The translations under genes were made by a program, and so were the position numbers. DNA of 64,000 nt from Prado023 sp964418695 (GTDB lineage Bacteria; Actinomycetota; Actinomycetes; S36-B12; CAIYMF01): positions 62,001 to 126,000 of the forward strand of contig CAYQMN010000002.1 in the NCBI GenBank assembly GCA_964418695.1, given 5' to 3'. This document shows positions 36,051-45,121 of the stretch, piece by piece. The notes under the pieces were generated by a model that saw only the letters and a program-made list of their open reading frames with translations, was not told the DNA's origin and searched no databases. How positions within the stretch are numbered: the stretch's first letter is position 1; every line of letters begins with the position of its first letter.

Positions 36051-36321
36051 AGCTCTGTTCCTCACACCGACTGATGCGCTTGCTCGCGCTCCCGCCCCGT
36101 CCGACGGGTCGGATGCTAGGCAGCCCCGGAACCCCGGAACAACGACTGGGGGTCGCAAACGGGACAATGTCCCCATGCCTGTCCCCCTTTGAGTGCCTGA
36201 CCGACTGGGCTGCCGGCCCGACGGTCCCCGCCTGTCGGGTTAGGCTTCGCGAGCCTCACGGCTGAACGTCCCACCAGCCCCCGGCACGCGGATGGCACGG
36301 TGTGGGTCGGAGGGGGTTCCC
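36051..36321. other. Divergent promoter region of PIG-L and glycosyltransferase genes
   Basis: No gene is seen. Plus-strand GGGTTAGGCT (36237-36246) gives a -10 TAGGCT about 76 nt before GTG 36322. Minus-strand TAGCAT (36113-36118) is a possible -10 for the PIG-L gene. Confidence 0.4.
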
Positions 36322-37629
36322 GTGAACTCGACAGGGCCGATGACCGGGTTGCGCCGCGGGGGACAGCGGGCGGATCGACGAGACGCGCTCGGGCCGCGGC
36401 GAACTGCGGGGGGGCGGCCCATCGTGGTGGCCTACGTCGCCAACCCGGAGATCTCGACCTCCGTCTGCCTCATCGGCTACCACCTCGCACGGGCAATGGC
36501 GGAGCAGACCGGCGCCCATGTGATCGTGCACCGACGCGACGCGGACGCGATGTCGCGCGTGATGCCCGCCGACCGGCTCTCCGCAGTCGGTCCGCGACGG
36601 CTCGGCGACGCGGTACGACGGCTTGCGGAGCGACTCTTCCCGGGCAAGTGGGGCCTTATCTCGCTGATGGACTACCCCGACTACCTGCTGTTCGACCTCA
36701 GCGCGGCACGAGTCGTCCGGCGAGCCCTGCGCCGCGGGGACGTGCCCTACGTGCTCCGGATCAATCCGGTGTCCTTCCGGTTCCCGAGTGTGCTGCCCTA
36801 TCTGGACGTGCCGGTGCTGACAGGGCCGCACAACGGAGGTATGGAGTGGCCGGTCGGCTTCGCGCACCTCGGTGCCATCGAGGCAGACAGCACCGGCCGG
36901 GTCCGAGGTGTCGGTGACGTCCTGCACCGCTTGTATGGCGACGCGCCACGCTATGCCCGCATCCTGGTGGCCACCGAGCAGTGCGCCAGCACGGTGCCCG
37001 AGTCGGCGAGGGAAGCCATCGTCCTGGTCAGTGAGAACGGAATCACCGCACTGCCCGAGGTCGCGGCCCACCGGGGAGACGCCCGACGCCTCCTGTTCGT
37101 GGGGCGGCTGAACACAATGAAGGTGGTGGACGTCGCCCTGCGCGCGCTGGCGCGGATGCCTCAGGAAGTCTCGCTGACCGTCGTCGGGGATGGGCCCCAA
37201 CGGGAGAGCCTGGAACGGCTGGTCGACGAGCTCGGCATCCGGTCTCGGGTGCGCTTCGTCGGCCACGTGGCTCACTCCGAAGTCAGCCGGTACTACGCCC
37301 AAGCCGGGGTGCTGCTGTTCCCGAGTGTCCGGGAGTCCGGTGGAGGTGTGATCCTAGAGGCGATGTCGTTCGGTCTGCCGTGCGTCGTGGCCGATTGGGG
37401 TGGCCCGCGGGTGTTCACCAGGGAGACGGGGGTTCGGTGCCGCGTGGACAGCCCCCAGGCTCTCGAGGACGACATCGTCGACGCGCTGTCCGGATTCTTG
37501 GCCGACCCCGCGGCGGCGGTTGCCATCGGGGACGCGTCCCGCCAGCACGTGGCCGACCACTATCTCTGGTCGGAGAAGGTTCGGGGGATCCACGCGCTGG
37601 GCATGGAGGCGGCGCATGTCGCCGGTTGA
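36322..37629 (+). CDS. Family GT4 glycosyltransferase
   Basis: A 435-residue retaining glycosyltransferase with two Rossmann domains. The C-terminal nucleotide-sugar domain is clear: LLFVGRLNTMKVVDVALRAL, VVGDGPQRESLERL, VRFVGHVAHSEVSRYY and the ESGGGVILEAMSFGLP acidic motif. The N-terminal 40 residues are basic and probably disordered. GTG 36322 is selected for its GGAGGGGG site 5 nt upstream. Adjacent deacetylase and glycanase genes indicate a role in the surface polysaccharide. Donor and acceptor sugars cannot be told. Confidence 0.88.
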   Translation: MNSTGPMTGLRRGGQRADRRDALGPRRTAGGRPIVVAYVANPEISTSVCLIGYHLARAMAEQTGAHVIVHRRDADAMSRVMPADRLSAVGPRRLGDAVRRLAERLFPGKWGLISLMDYPDYLLFDLSAARVVRRALRRGDVPYVLRINPVSFRFPSVLPYLDVPVLTGPHNGGMEWPVGFAHLGAIEADSTGRVRGVGDVLHRLYGDAPRYARILVATEQCASTVPESAREAIVLVSENGITALPEVAAHRGDARRLLFVGRLNTMKVVDVALRALARMPQEVSLTVVGDGPQRESLERLVDELGIRSRVRFVGHVAHSEVSRYYAQAGVLLFPSVRESGGGVILEAMSFGLPCVVADWGGPRVFTRETGVRCRVDSPQALEDDIVDALSGFLADPAAAVAIGDASRQHVADHYLWSEKVRGIHALGMEAAHVAG

Positions 37630-37634
37630 GCGGT

Positions 37635-37650
37635 GCTGACGCGAGTCAGC
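37635..37650 (+). terminator. Small hairpin after the glycosyltransferase gene
   Basis: A 6-bp stem GCTGAC/GTCAGC with a GCGA tetraloop, 6 nt past the stop codon. It is a weak terminator at best. Confidence 0.35.
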
Positions 37651-37669
37651 GTCGTGGCCGGTTCCGCCG

Positions 37670-37679
37670 GGGTTACCAT
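37670..37679 (+). promoter_or_regulatory. Extended -10 promoter (GGGTTACCAT) of the first GH5 gene
   Basis: The TACCAT -10 is preceded by GGGT, as at 36237 and 40301. It implies a leader of about 180 nt before ATG 37864, which has its own AGGAGG site. Confidence 0.4.
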
Positions 37680-37863
37680 GAGCGTCCGAAATGTGCGGCT
37701 AGGCGGCTTCTCATGGGCGTGGAGGGGACCGCGCGGCGGTGAGTGAGCAGTCTGCGCCCGGGTCCGACTCGATGCGAACGGCTCCCACTCGGAGGCACCC
37801 GAGACCACCGCGCCCACAGACCCGCTACGGCCGGGGGCTCACTCGGTCGACCAGGAGGCATGG

Positions 37864-40110
37864 ATGTCGGCGCTGAGACACAGCGGATACGGCGCGATGC
37901 TGGTCGCGGTTCTCGCCGTGGCACTGATGCTCACGGGCTGCTCCAGCGCCTCGCCGGAGGGATCGACGTCCTCGTCAGCGCCAGCAGGACCGCTGCAGGT
38001 GCAGGTCTCGGGCAACCGGCTGATCGATGGCACCGGGGGCACTGTGGTGCTCCACGGCGTCAACCGGTCCGGCACGGAGTACGCCTGCATCGACGGCTGG
38101 GGCATCTTCGACGGCCCGAGTGACCAGGCATCCCTCGACGCGATGAAGGCCTGGGGCGTCAACGCCGTGCGGATCCCGCTGAACTCCGCGTGCTGGCTTG
38201 ATCTGCAGGACCAGTTCGCCACCTACAACCCGGCCTACTCGGGTCAGGCGTACCAGGATGCGATCGCCGCCTACGTGAGCCTGATCAACGCCAACGGGAT
38301 GTACGCCATCCTCGATCTGCAGTGGACAGGGTGCGGCGACACCGAATGCGTGGCCAAGGAGATGAAGCCGATGCCGGCGCGGCCGGACGCCACGGAGTTC
38401 TGGACCAGTGTGGCCGGGCGGTTCAAGGACAACTCGGCTGTGCTGTTCGACCTCTTCAACGAGCCCCGCGACATCGACTGGGGGTGTTGGAAGTCGGGCG
38501 GGTGTACGGCGGGGGATGCTGGCTTCACCGTCGAGGGCATGCAGCCGATGGTCGACGCCGTCCGCGGTGCTGGCGCCACCAGCCAGCCGATCCTGCTGGG
38601 TGGACTTTCGTATGCCAACGACATGACCGGATGGCTGGCGAATCTGCCGACCGATCCGAGCAGTGGACTCGTGGCGTCCATCCACCTGTACAACTTCAAC
38701 GCTCCATGCCCAGGCTCCGGCGGAACGGCGGCGGCGGCGATCGAGTGCTTCTCCAGCCCGGAGCAGAACTCGATCGTCGACATCGCCGCCCAGCATCCCG
38801 TCGTGTTCGGCGAGCTCGGCCAGAACGGCTGCGCCACGGACTTCGTGGCGCCGATGCTCGACTGGATGGCACAGAACGACTACAGCGTGCTGGGGTGGGC
38901 TTGGAACACTGCGGACTGCTCGAGCTTTCCGGCGCTCATCTCGGCCTACGACGGCACGCCGACGGCCTTCGGCAAGGCGTTCCAGACGAGCTTCGCCGCA
39001 TCAGCGACCGCGGCCCCGAGTACCCCACCCGCCACGGATCCCGGGGCGAGCACGTCCGACCAGATCATCAGCCGCGGGCGGCCCGCCTTCAGCTCCACGG
39101 GGACGGGCGCGAACGCCAACGACGACAGCTACGCCACCGCCTGGCAGCTGCCGGCGGGCACCACCGGCTGGCTGGCCTACGACCTGTCGGGGGTGCCCGA
39201 CCAGCACCGCAAGCAGGTCGTGCTCGCGTGGTACACGGCGCTGGACGATGCTTTCACCACTGCCCAGCTGCAGGGTGGCTGCCCCGCCTGGAGTGGCCGC
39301 CCGTTCCTGGGCAGCTACACCGTCGAGGTCAACGGGGCGACCGGTGGCGGGGAGCCGCCTGATTCCGGATGGACCGAAGTGGCCGAGGTTCATGACAACC
39401 TGAACCTCTCCGGGCAGCACCTCGTGCCGATGGCGGGAGCCAATTGGATCCGGATCACGGGCGGGGGCCCCAACGGCATCGAGGTCAACGTCGACGTGGC
39501 CGACGCCAGCGCCGGCGACAGTGGTGGCTGGCTGTTCGTGGGCGACTCGGTGACAGCGGGGTACGCGGGGCACGTCCCTTTGGCGGACGCCGACTCCCAG
39601 ATGGTGGGGAGCATCCCCGAGCTCGTGGCAGCGGGTTCGAAGGGGCAGCTCCAGCCGCTCGGTCAGAACAACGGCGTGCCGTGCTCCAAGGCAAGCGACG
39701 CTCTGACCTGGATCGATCCAATGCTCGACGAGTTCCACGGCAAGTACGTGACACTGAACTTCGGCACCAATGACGGGTGGGGTGGGCAGGGTGACCTCCA
39801 GGACTTCTACGACTCGATGACTCAGCTGGTGAAGAAGGTGCAGTCAAGCGGGCGAGTCGCGGTGATCCCCACGATCACCTGGCCCAACAACCCCGGGCTC
39901 TGGGACGCGCATGTCCAGAAGATGAACGACCAGATCCGCAAGCTCTACACGGCGAATCCGAAGGTCATCCCGGGCCCTGACCTCTACCGCTTGGTCGAGG
40001 GGCGGCCCGAACTGTACAAGAGCGCCGGTGACGTCCACTTCAACGATGCGGGATCGGCGCTGCTCCGGCAGGCATGGGCGGCCACGATCGTGAAGCTGGA
40101 GAGTCGCTGA
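37864..40110 (+). CDS. Lipoprotein: GH5 glycanase + discoidin-like + SGNH hydrolase
   Basis: A 748-residue exported lipoprotein with lipobox LTGC (Cys26). Residues about 45-380 form a GH5 (cellulase-type) barrel with acid/base Glu200 in LFNEP and nucleophile Glu317 in FGELGQ; several Cys pairs suggest disulfides. A discoidin-like jelly roll spans about 395-540. An SGNH hydrolase follows, with GDSVTAG (560-566), GTND (634-637) and GDVHFN (Asp723, His725). Such a protein could cut a beta-glucan backbone and remove ester groups in one pass at the outer membrane face (inference). It shares its layout with 42174-44930. Confidence 0.88.
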   Translation: MSALRHSGYGAMLVAVLAVALMLTGCSSASPEGSTSSSAPAGPLQVQVSGNRLIDGTGGTVVLHGVNRSGTEYACIDGWGIFDGPSDQASLDAMKAWGVNAVRIPLNSACWLDLQDQFATYNPAYSGQAYQDAIAAYVSLINANGMYAILDLQWTGCGDTECVAKEMKPMPARPDATEFWTSVAGRFKDNSAVLFDLFNEPRDIDWGCWKSGGCTAGDAGFTVEGMQPMVDAVRGAGATSQPILLGGLSYANDMTGWLANLPTDPSSGLVASIHLYNFNAPCPGSGGTAAAAIECFSSPEQNSIVDIAAQHPVVFGELGQNGCATDFVAPMLDWMAQNDYSVLGWAWNTADCSSFPALISAYDGTPTAFGKAFQTSFAASATAAPSTPPATDPGASTSDQIISRGRPAFSSTGTGANANDDSYATAWQLPAGTTGWLAYDLSGVPDQHRKQVVLAWYTALDDAFTTAQLQGGCPAWSGRPFLGSYTVEVNGATGGGEPPDSGWTEVAEVHDNLNLSGQHLVPMAGANWIRITGGGPNGIEVNVDVADASAGDSGGWLFVGDSVTAGYAGHVPLADADSQMVGSIPELVAAGSKGQLQPLGQNNGVPCSKASDALTWIDPMLDEFHGKYVTLNFGTNDGWGGQGDLQDFYDSMTQLVKKVQSSGRVAVIPTITWPNNPGLWDAHVQKMNDQIRKLYTANPKVIPGPDLYRLVEGRPELYKSAGDVHFNDAGSALLRQAWAATIVKLESR

Positions 40111-40126
40111 TCGTCGGGTTCGGCGC

Positions 40127-40149
40127 GGCATCGCGGTGCGCCCGATGCC
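40127..40149 (+). terminator. Possible terminator after the first GH5 gene
   Basis: A GGCATCG/CGATGCC 7-bp stem with a 9-nt loop, 17 nt past the stop codon. Confidence 0.4.
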
Positions 40150-40300
40150 AGAGCCGGACGTACGGCGCCGCACCACGAACGTGCCGCTGAGCGCCCGCCT
40201 CGGTCGTGAACCCAACACCGGGCTCCACGAGCCATGCGCGATTCTCCGGCTACCGGAGCTGATGACTGCCGTGAGAGCCGCGATTCCTATACCAGATCTC

Positions 40301-40310
40301 GGGTTAGGAT
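40301..40310 (+). promoter_or_regulatory. Extended -10 promoter (GGGTTAGGAT)
   Basis: A -10 TAGGAT preceded by GGGT, the same form as the sites at 36237 and 37670. It lies 37 nt ahead of ATG 40347. Confidence 0.4.
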
Positions 40311-40346
40311 GCGCGCACTGTTCACGAGATGTCGGTGGGGGTCACA

Positions 40347-42059
40347 ATGCGTCGGCTGTACATCGGCGCGCTCTCGGTTCTGAGCGCGCTCGGCCTGATC
40401 GCGGGGATGGTCGGGCTGTCTCCGATGACCGCCAGTGCCTCGCCGACCTTGACGGCGGCGGCGGTGGTCTCGAAGAAGGCCAAGCGCTCAACCGCTGCGC
40501 TCGCGGCCAGCGCAGTGCGGCAGCAGACCGGCAAGGTCCACGTGACGGTGCGCTCGAACGCAGGCAAGGTCAAGGTCAAGTACACCAAGTCCAGTGGCAA
40601 GGTGAAGACCCGCAAGGTCACGTTGAAGCGCGGAGCGTCCACGCTGGTGCTGACCAGCAGCACGCGCCGCGTCAAGGTCCGATCGGTGGCCACCAAGCGG
40701 CTCAAGGCGACCAAGTGGCGCACCGTCCGGATCACCGCTGCGCCGAAGCCGAAGCCGAAGCCGACCCCCAAGCCGACCGTGACGCCCAAGCCGTCACCTA
40801 CGCCGACCCCCCCCAAGCCGACGCCCACGCCCAAGCCGACGCCGACGCCGACGCCCACGCCCACGCCCACGCCCACGCCCACGCCCACGCCGGCGCCACC
40901 CGTGCCCGCCTCGCTGATCTCCTCTGGAGCGCCCGTGTACGCCTCGATCGGCGACGCCGCCGCGGCGACGGACGGTGACGCGTCAACCTATTGGCAGATC
41001 CCCGCAGATGCCACGGAGTGGCTGGCACTGGACCTGTCCGCAGTGGCCCCGGCTGCCCGCCAGAGCATCGTGTTCTCGTGGCACACCGCCATCGACGACG
41101 GCTTCACCACGGGTCGGCTGCAGGGCGGCTGTGCCATCTATCGTCACCGCCCGTATCTCGCCACGTACGAGATCCAGGTGAACCCGGCGCCGGGAGGTGC
41201 CGAGCCGCCCACGGATGGCTGGCGGACGGTCGCCTCAGTCGACGGCAACGTGAACCTCTCGGGGCAGCATCTCGTGGGGGACTTCACGGGGGACAACTGG
41301 ATCCGGGTGCAGGGCCGGGGGCGCGCAGCCGCTGTGGAGGTCGACGACCGAGGCGAGCCGGTGTACGACGACAACGGCCCGGTGATCATCCCGGCCAACG
41401 TCGCCCGGCTGAACGTGGCCGTGGCCAGCGCGCCGAAGGGCGACAGCGGCGGGTGGCTGTTCCTCGGTGACTCCATCACCGCCGGCTATGCCGGTCACAG
41501 CGAGGACGGTCAGGCGGTCCCTACGATCGAGCAGCTGATCTCCGACGGCACCGAAGGTGCGTTCAGACCGACCGTGCAGAACAACGGGGTCCCCTGCTCG
41601 ACGTCGGGCCACGCCGCCGGGGGGGCGCCCAGTTATCAGGGCTGGGCCGACCAGATGCTGGACAGCTTCCACGGTCACTACGTGACCCTCAACTTCGGGA
41701 CGAATGACGCCCTTGGCGGCCAGGACGCGGATGTGTACTACGCCAACATGGTTGAGCTCGTCCGGAAGATCGAGGTGCGCGGCATGGTCGCCGTCGTCCC
41801 GACGGTGCCCTGGCCGAACAACGGCGGGGAGTTGGACGAACGCGTCCGGGCGCTGAACGACCAGATCAGGCGCCTGTACGCCAACCACCCCAACGTCGTA
41901 CCCGGACCGGACATCTACGCCCTGATGGCCGATCGCCCCGAGTGGTTCCCGCCCAAGAACTCGGGGGCCGCCGGGGACGTCCACCCGAATCGAGAGGGGC
42001 GCGCGCATATCCGTGCCGCATGGGCCAGCGCGATCCTCAGCAACGTCTACCGGCCCTGA
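40347..42059 (+). CDS. Secreted discoidin-like + SGNH hydrolase with basic N-terminal domain
   Basis: A 570-residue secreted protein without lipobox. A signal peptide (about 1-35) is followed by a Lys/Arg-rich beta-pattern domain (about 55-130), resembling the one in the protein at 32748, and a long Lys-Pro/Thr-Pro linker. The discoidin-like domain and SGNH hydrolase (GDSITAG 374-380, GTND, GDVHPN) match the C-terminal halves of the two GH5 lipoproteins. It lacks the GH5 barrel. ATG 40347 is chosen over 40329 for GGTGGGGG at 5 nt spacing. It is likely a wall-associated esterase; the substrate is unknown. Confidence 0.85.
   Translation: MRRLYIGALSVLSALGLIAGMVGLSPMTASASPTLTAAAVVSKKAKRSTAALAASAVRQQTGKVHVTVRSNAGKVKVKYTKSSGKVKTRKVTLKRGASTLVLTSSTRRVKVRSVATKRLKATKWRTVRITAAPKPKPKPTPKPTVTPKPSPTPTPPKPTPTPKPTPTPTPTPTPTPTPTPTPAPPVPASLISSGAPVYASIGDAAAATDGDASTYWQIPADATEWLALDLSAVAPAARQSIVFSWHTAIDDGFTTGRLQGGCAIYRHRPYLATYEIQVNPAPGGAEPPTDGWRTVASVDGNVNLSGQHLVGDFTGDNWIRVQGRGRAAAVEVDDRGEPVYDDNGPVIIPANVARLNVAVASAPKGDSGGWLFLGDSITAGYAGHSEDGQAVPTIEQLISDGTEGAFRPTVQNNGVPCSTSGHAAGGAPSYQGWADQMLDSFHGHYVTLNFGTNDALGGQDADVYYANMVELVRKIEVRGMVAVVPTVPWPNNGGELDERVRALNDQIRRLYANHPNVVPGPDIYALMADRPEWFPPKNSGAAGDVHPNREGRAHIRAAWASAILSNVYRP
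40740..40905 (+). repeat. Lys-Pro/Thr-Pro-encoding simple repeat
   Basis: CCGAAGCCG-type and then CCCACG-type hexanucleotide runs encode KPKPKP then PTPTPT, an extended linker that may cross the cell wall. Confidence 0.85.
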
Positions 42060-42173
42060 GGCAATGGTGGGTGCCGACGGCCGGGCAGCCCGGTCTGCGG
42101 TGCTCTCTGACGGCGTTGAAGGTAGGAATACCGGAGACGCCTGTGTGCAAGGCGAGCTCTGGAGGAAGTCAGG

Positions 42174-44930
42174 ATGTTGGCAGGTTGGGCACGGACCCAC
42201 TGGATCTGGGCCGCGTTGCCCCTGGTAGTGCTGGTGCTGGCCGGGTGTGAGCCGAGAGGGGACGAGGGAGTCGGCTCGACGCCGAACGCGTCGGCAACGG
42301 CCCACCCCACACCGTCGCAGTCGGCTACCGCTTCGGAGTCACCCACGCCTTCGGAGTCACCTTCGCCTTCGGAGTCACCTTCGCCTTCGGGGTCGGGCAC
42401 GCCTTCGGAGTCGGCCACCCCGTCGGAGTCACCTTCGCCTTCGGGGTCGGGCACGCCTTCGGAGTCGGCCACCCCGTCGGAGTCACCTTCGCCTTCGGAG
42501 TCACCTTCGCCTTCGGAGTCGGCCAGCACCCCGTCGGAGACGCCGCTGCCCGAGCGCGATCCGGGAGTCTACGTGTTGGGCAACCAGCTGGTCGACGACG
42601 CTGGGGCTCCGGTGGTCCTCCACGGCGTCAACCGCTCGGGCTCGGAGTACATGTGCATCGATGGCTGGGGCATCTTCGACGGCCCCACGGACCAGGCATC
42701 CATCGACGCGATGAAGGTCTGGAACGTCAACGCTGTGCGTGTTCCCCTGAACTCGGCCTGCTGGTTGGACATCGTCCACCAGTTTGGCTCCCACGACGTG
42801 GCGTACGCCGGCCAGGCATACCAGGATGCGATCACGCAGTTCGTCGAGCGGCTGACCGCCAACGGGATCAACGTCATTCTGGATCTGCAGTGGACCGGCT
42901 GCGGCGAGGCAGAGTGCTTGGCCAACTGGCTCAAGCCGCTGCCCGAGCGGGCCTACGCCACGCAATTCTGGACGCAGGTGGCCGGGAGGTTCAAGGACAA
43001 TCACCGCATCCTCTTCGACCTGTTCAACGAGCCCTACGGAGTGGACTGGAGTTGCTGGCAGGATGGTGGCTGCGCGCTCGGCGGCCAAGGGCAGCAGTAC
43101 ACCGCCGAGGGCATGCAGCAGATGGTCAACGCCATCCGGGCCGCCGGAGCCGTGGCCCAGCCGATCCTCCTCGGCGGCCTGCAGTACAGCAATGACATGA
43201 GCGGCTGGCTATCTCATCTGCCGTCTGATCCGAGTGACAGCCTGGTCGCCTCGATCCACCTCTACAACTCCAACTGGCCTTGCCCTCTGTCGGTCAGTGA
43301 CGCCGGGACCGCGGCCGATGCGATCACCTGCTTCTCCGATGAGCAGCACAACGCGATCGATGCCATCGCAGCCGAGCATCCCGTCGTCTTCGGTGAGCTC
43401 GGGCAGGACGGATGCGCCTCCGACTTCGTCGCACCGATGCTCGAATGGATCGGGCAGCGCGGGTTCAGCGTGCTCGGCTGGGCGTGGAACACGGCGGACT
43501 GCTCTGGCTTCCCCGCGCTGATCTCCAACTATGACGGGACTCCGACGGCTCTGGGGGAGGCATTCCGGGCGCACTACCTCGGAGAGCCGGTGCCCAGTCC
43601 CTCCCCGACTCTCTCGGAGTCGGCCTGGCCCTCGGAGTCCCCGACGGGGGAGCCGTCGGATGCGGCGTCTCCCAGTGTGTCGGAGGCTCCGACTGAGACG
43701 CCTTCGGACTCCCCGACCCCCTCGGCTTCGGGGTTGCCCTCGGACGAGCCGAGCGAGTCTCCGTCACCATCGGACACCCCGACCGGGGAGCAGACGGAGG
43801 CCCCGTCCCCGTCGGCCACCCCCAGCCCGTCTTCGAGCTCCTCGGTCTCGCCGTCACCAGTGGTGCCGGTGGCGGCTCAGGTGATCAGCCGGGGAGTCCC
43901 CGCGTTCGCCTCGTCGGGCAACGCGAGCACTGCGAACGACGACAGCTATGCCACCGCCTGGCAGTTGAGCGCGGACGTGAATGCTTGGCTTGCCTACGAC
44001 CTGTCCGGTGTCCCGACTGCCGATCGGGATTCCGTCGTGCTGGCCTGGTACACCGAACTGGACGATGGATATACCACGGGATCAATTCGCGGCGGATGCC
44101 CTGCATACGCTGGTCGGCCATTCTTGGCCGACTATTCGATCCAGGTCAATTCTGCCGCCGGAGGTGCCGAGCCCCCGGTGTCCGGTTGGCGCACGGTGGC
44201 CTCGGTAACCGGCAACCTGAACCTTTCGGGTCAGCACCTGGTGGACTTTGCAGGGGACAATTGGATCCGGGTCCAGGGCAGCGGAGTCAACGGCGTCTCG
44301 GTCAACGTCGACGTGGCGAGCGCCCCCTCGGGTGACAGCGGCGGGTGGCTGTTCATGGGCGACTCCGTGACGGCCGCGAACGCCGGGCACGCGAGCATGA
44401 CGGGCCCCTCGGGGGAATCGGTGGCAGGCATCGCCCAGCTGCTGGCGGCCGGCACGGACGACCGCTTCCAGCCTCTGGTGCAGAACGACGGTGTCGCCTG
44501 CTCGCATGCGACCGATGCGGTCACCTGGATCGACCGCTTGCTCGACGGCTTCCATGGGCACTACGTCACGCTCAACTTCGGAACGAACGATGCATGGGCT
44601 GGTCAGGGGGATGTTCGGGCATTCCGTGACGCGATGACCCAGCTCGTGGAGGCCGTGGAGTCCAGGGGCATGGTGGCCGTGGTGCCGACTGTGCCGTGGC
44701 CGAACAACGGCGGCGACTGGGACGAACAGGTCCAGCGGATGAACGATCAGATCCGACTGCTCTACCAGAGCCATCCCGGCGTGCTCCCGGGGCCGGACCT
44801 CTACGCCCTCCTCCAAGGGCGTCCGGAGCTGTTCGTGTCGCAAGGTGACGTGCACCCGAACGAGGCTGGCCGGGCGGTCGTCCGGCGGGCGTGGGCCGAC
44901 ACCATCCTGGGCTCCGTCTACCTCCGGTAG
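42174..44930 (+). CDS. Lipoprotein: Ser-Pro stalk + GH5 glycanase + Ser-Pro linker + discoidin-like + SGNH hydrolase
   Basis: A 918-residue paralogue of the protein at 37864. Lipobox LAGC (Cys25) is followed by a Ser/Pro/Glu-rich stalk (about 35-125). The GH5 domain has catalytic Glu286 (LFNEP) and Glu408 (FGELGQ). A second Ser/Pro/Glu-rich linker (about 475-565) leads to the discoidin-like domain and an SGNH hydrolase (GDSVTA 729-734, GTND, GDVHPN). The long stalks would hold the enzyme away from the membrane. ATG 42174 has GGAGGAAG upstream. A strong terminator follows 12 nt after the stop. Confidence 0.88.
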   Translation: MLAGWARTHWIWAALPLVVLVLAGCEPRGDEGVGSTPNASATAHPTPSQSATASESPTPSESPSPSESPSPSGSGTPSESATPSESPSPSGSGTPSESATPSESPSPSESPSPSESASTPSETPLPERDPGVYVLGNQLVDDAGAPVVLHGVNRSGSEYMCIDGWGIFDGPTDQASIDAMKVWNVNAVRVPLNSACWLDIVHQFGSHDVAYAGQAYQDAITQFVERLTANGINVILDLQWTGCGEAECLANWLKPLPERAYATQFWTQVAGRFKDNHRILFDLFNEPYGVDWSCWQDGGCALGGQGQQYTAEGMQQMVNAIRAAGAVAQPILLGGLQYSNDMSGWLSHLPSDPSDSLVASIHLYNSNWPCPLSVSDAGTAADAITCFSDEQHNAIDAIAAEHPVVFGELGQDGCASDFVAPMLEWIGQRGFSVLGWAWNTADCSGFPALISNYDGTPTALGEAFRAHYLGEPVPSPSPTLSESAWPSESPTGEPSDAASPSVSEAPTETPSDSPTPSASGLPSDEPSESPSPSDTPTGEQTEAPSPSATPSPSSSSSVSPSPVVPVAAQVISRGVPAFASSGNASTANDDSYATAWQLSADVNAWLAYDLSGVPTADRDSVVLAWYTELDDGYTTGSIRGGCPAYAGRPFLADYSIQVNSAAGGAEPPVSGWRTVASVTGNLNLSGQHLVDFAGDNWIRVQGSGVNGVSVNVDVASAPSGDSGGWLFMGDSVTAANAGHASMTGPSGESVAGIAQLLAAGTDDRFQPLVQNDGVACSHATDAVTWIDRLLDGFHGHYVTLNFGTNDAWAGQGDVRAFRDAMTQLVEAVESRGMVAVVPTVPWPNNGGDWDEQVQRMNDQIRLLYQSHPGVLPGPDLYALLQGRPELFVSQGDVHPNEAGRAVVRRAWADTILGSVYLR
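42330..42535 (+). repeat. Ser-Pro-encoding tandem repeat
   Basis: Tandem words of the type TCACCTTCGCCTTCGGAG, with a longer reiterated block that includes GGGTCGGGCACGCCTTCG twice, encode a PSES/PSGS stalk. Confidence 0.85.
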
Positions 44931-44942
44931 GCGCGGCCTCCT

Positions 44943-44974
44943 GGAGGGCCCCTGGAGTCCCCTGGGGGCCCTCC
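44943..44974 (+). terminator. Terminator of the GH5/SGNH group
   Basis: A perfect 10-bp stem GGAGGGCCCC/GGGGCCCTCC with a 12-nt loop, 12 nt past the stop codon at 44930. It separates this group from the Wzx/Wzy operon. Confidence 0.75.
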
Positions 44975-45035
44975 GGTGTGTCTGGGGAGGTCCTGCCGGG
45001 CAGGCGAGCGACCCAGGACAGGTTCTGGCCCGGTG

Positions 45036-45041
45036 TAACCT
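45036..45041 (+). promoter_or_regulatory. Possible -10 box (TAACCT) of the polysaccharide operon
   Basis: TAACCT, overlapping TTTAGT, lies about 80 nt before the TTG start of the Wzz-like gene. No -35 element is convincing. Confidence 0.3.
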
Positions 45042-45121
45042 TTAGTCCTGCGGTTTGAGGTCCCGATTGGGTTGCCCAATGCGCAGGAGAGAAGTCGGTT
45101 TCGGTCAATCCTGGGAGAGTC

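Noticed and set aside
37864..44930. Plant-biomass degradation cluster
   Set aside because: There are no transporters, no carbohydrate-binding modules of known cellulose type and no sugar-responsive regulator, while Wzx/Wzy/Wzz genes adjoin; polymer processing is the simpler reading.
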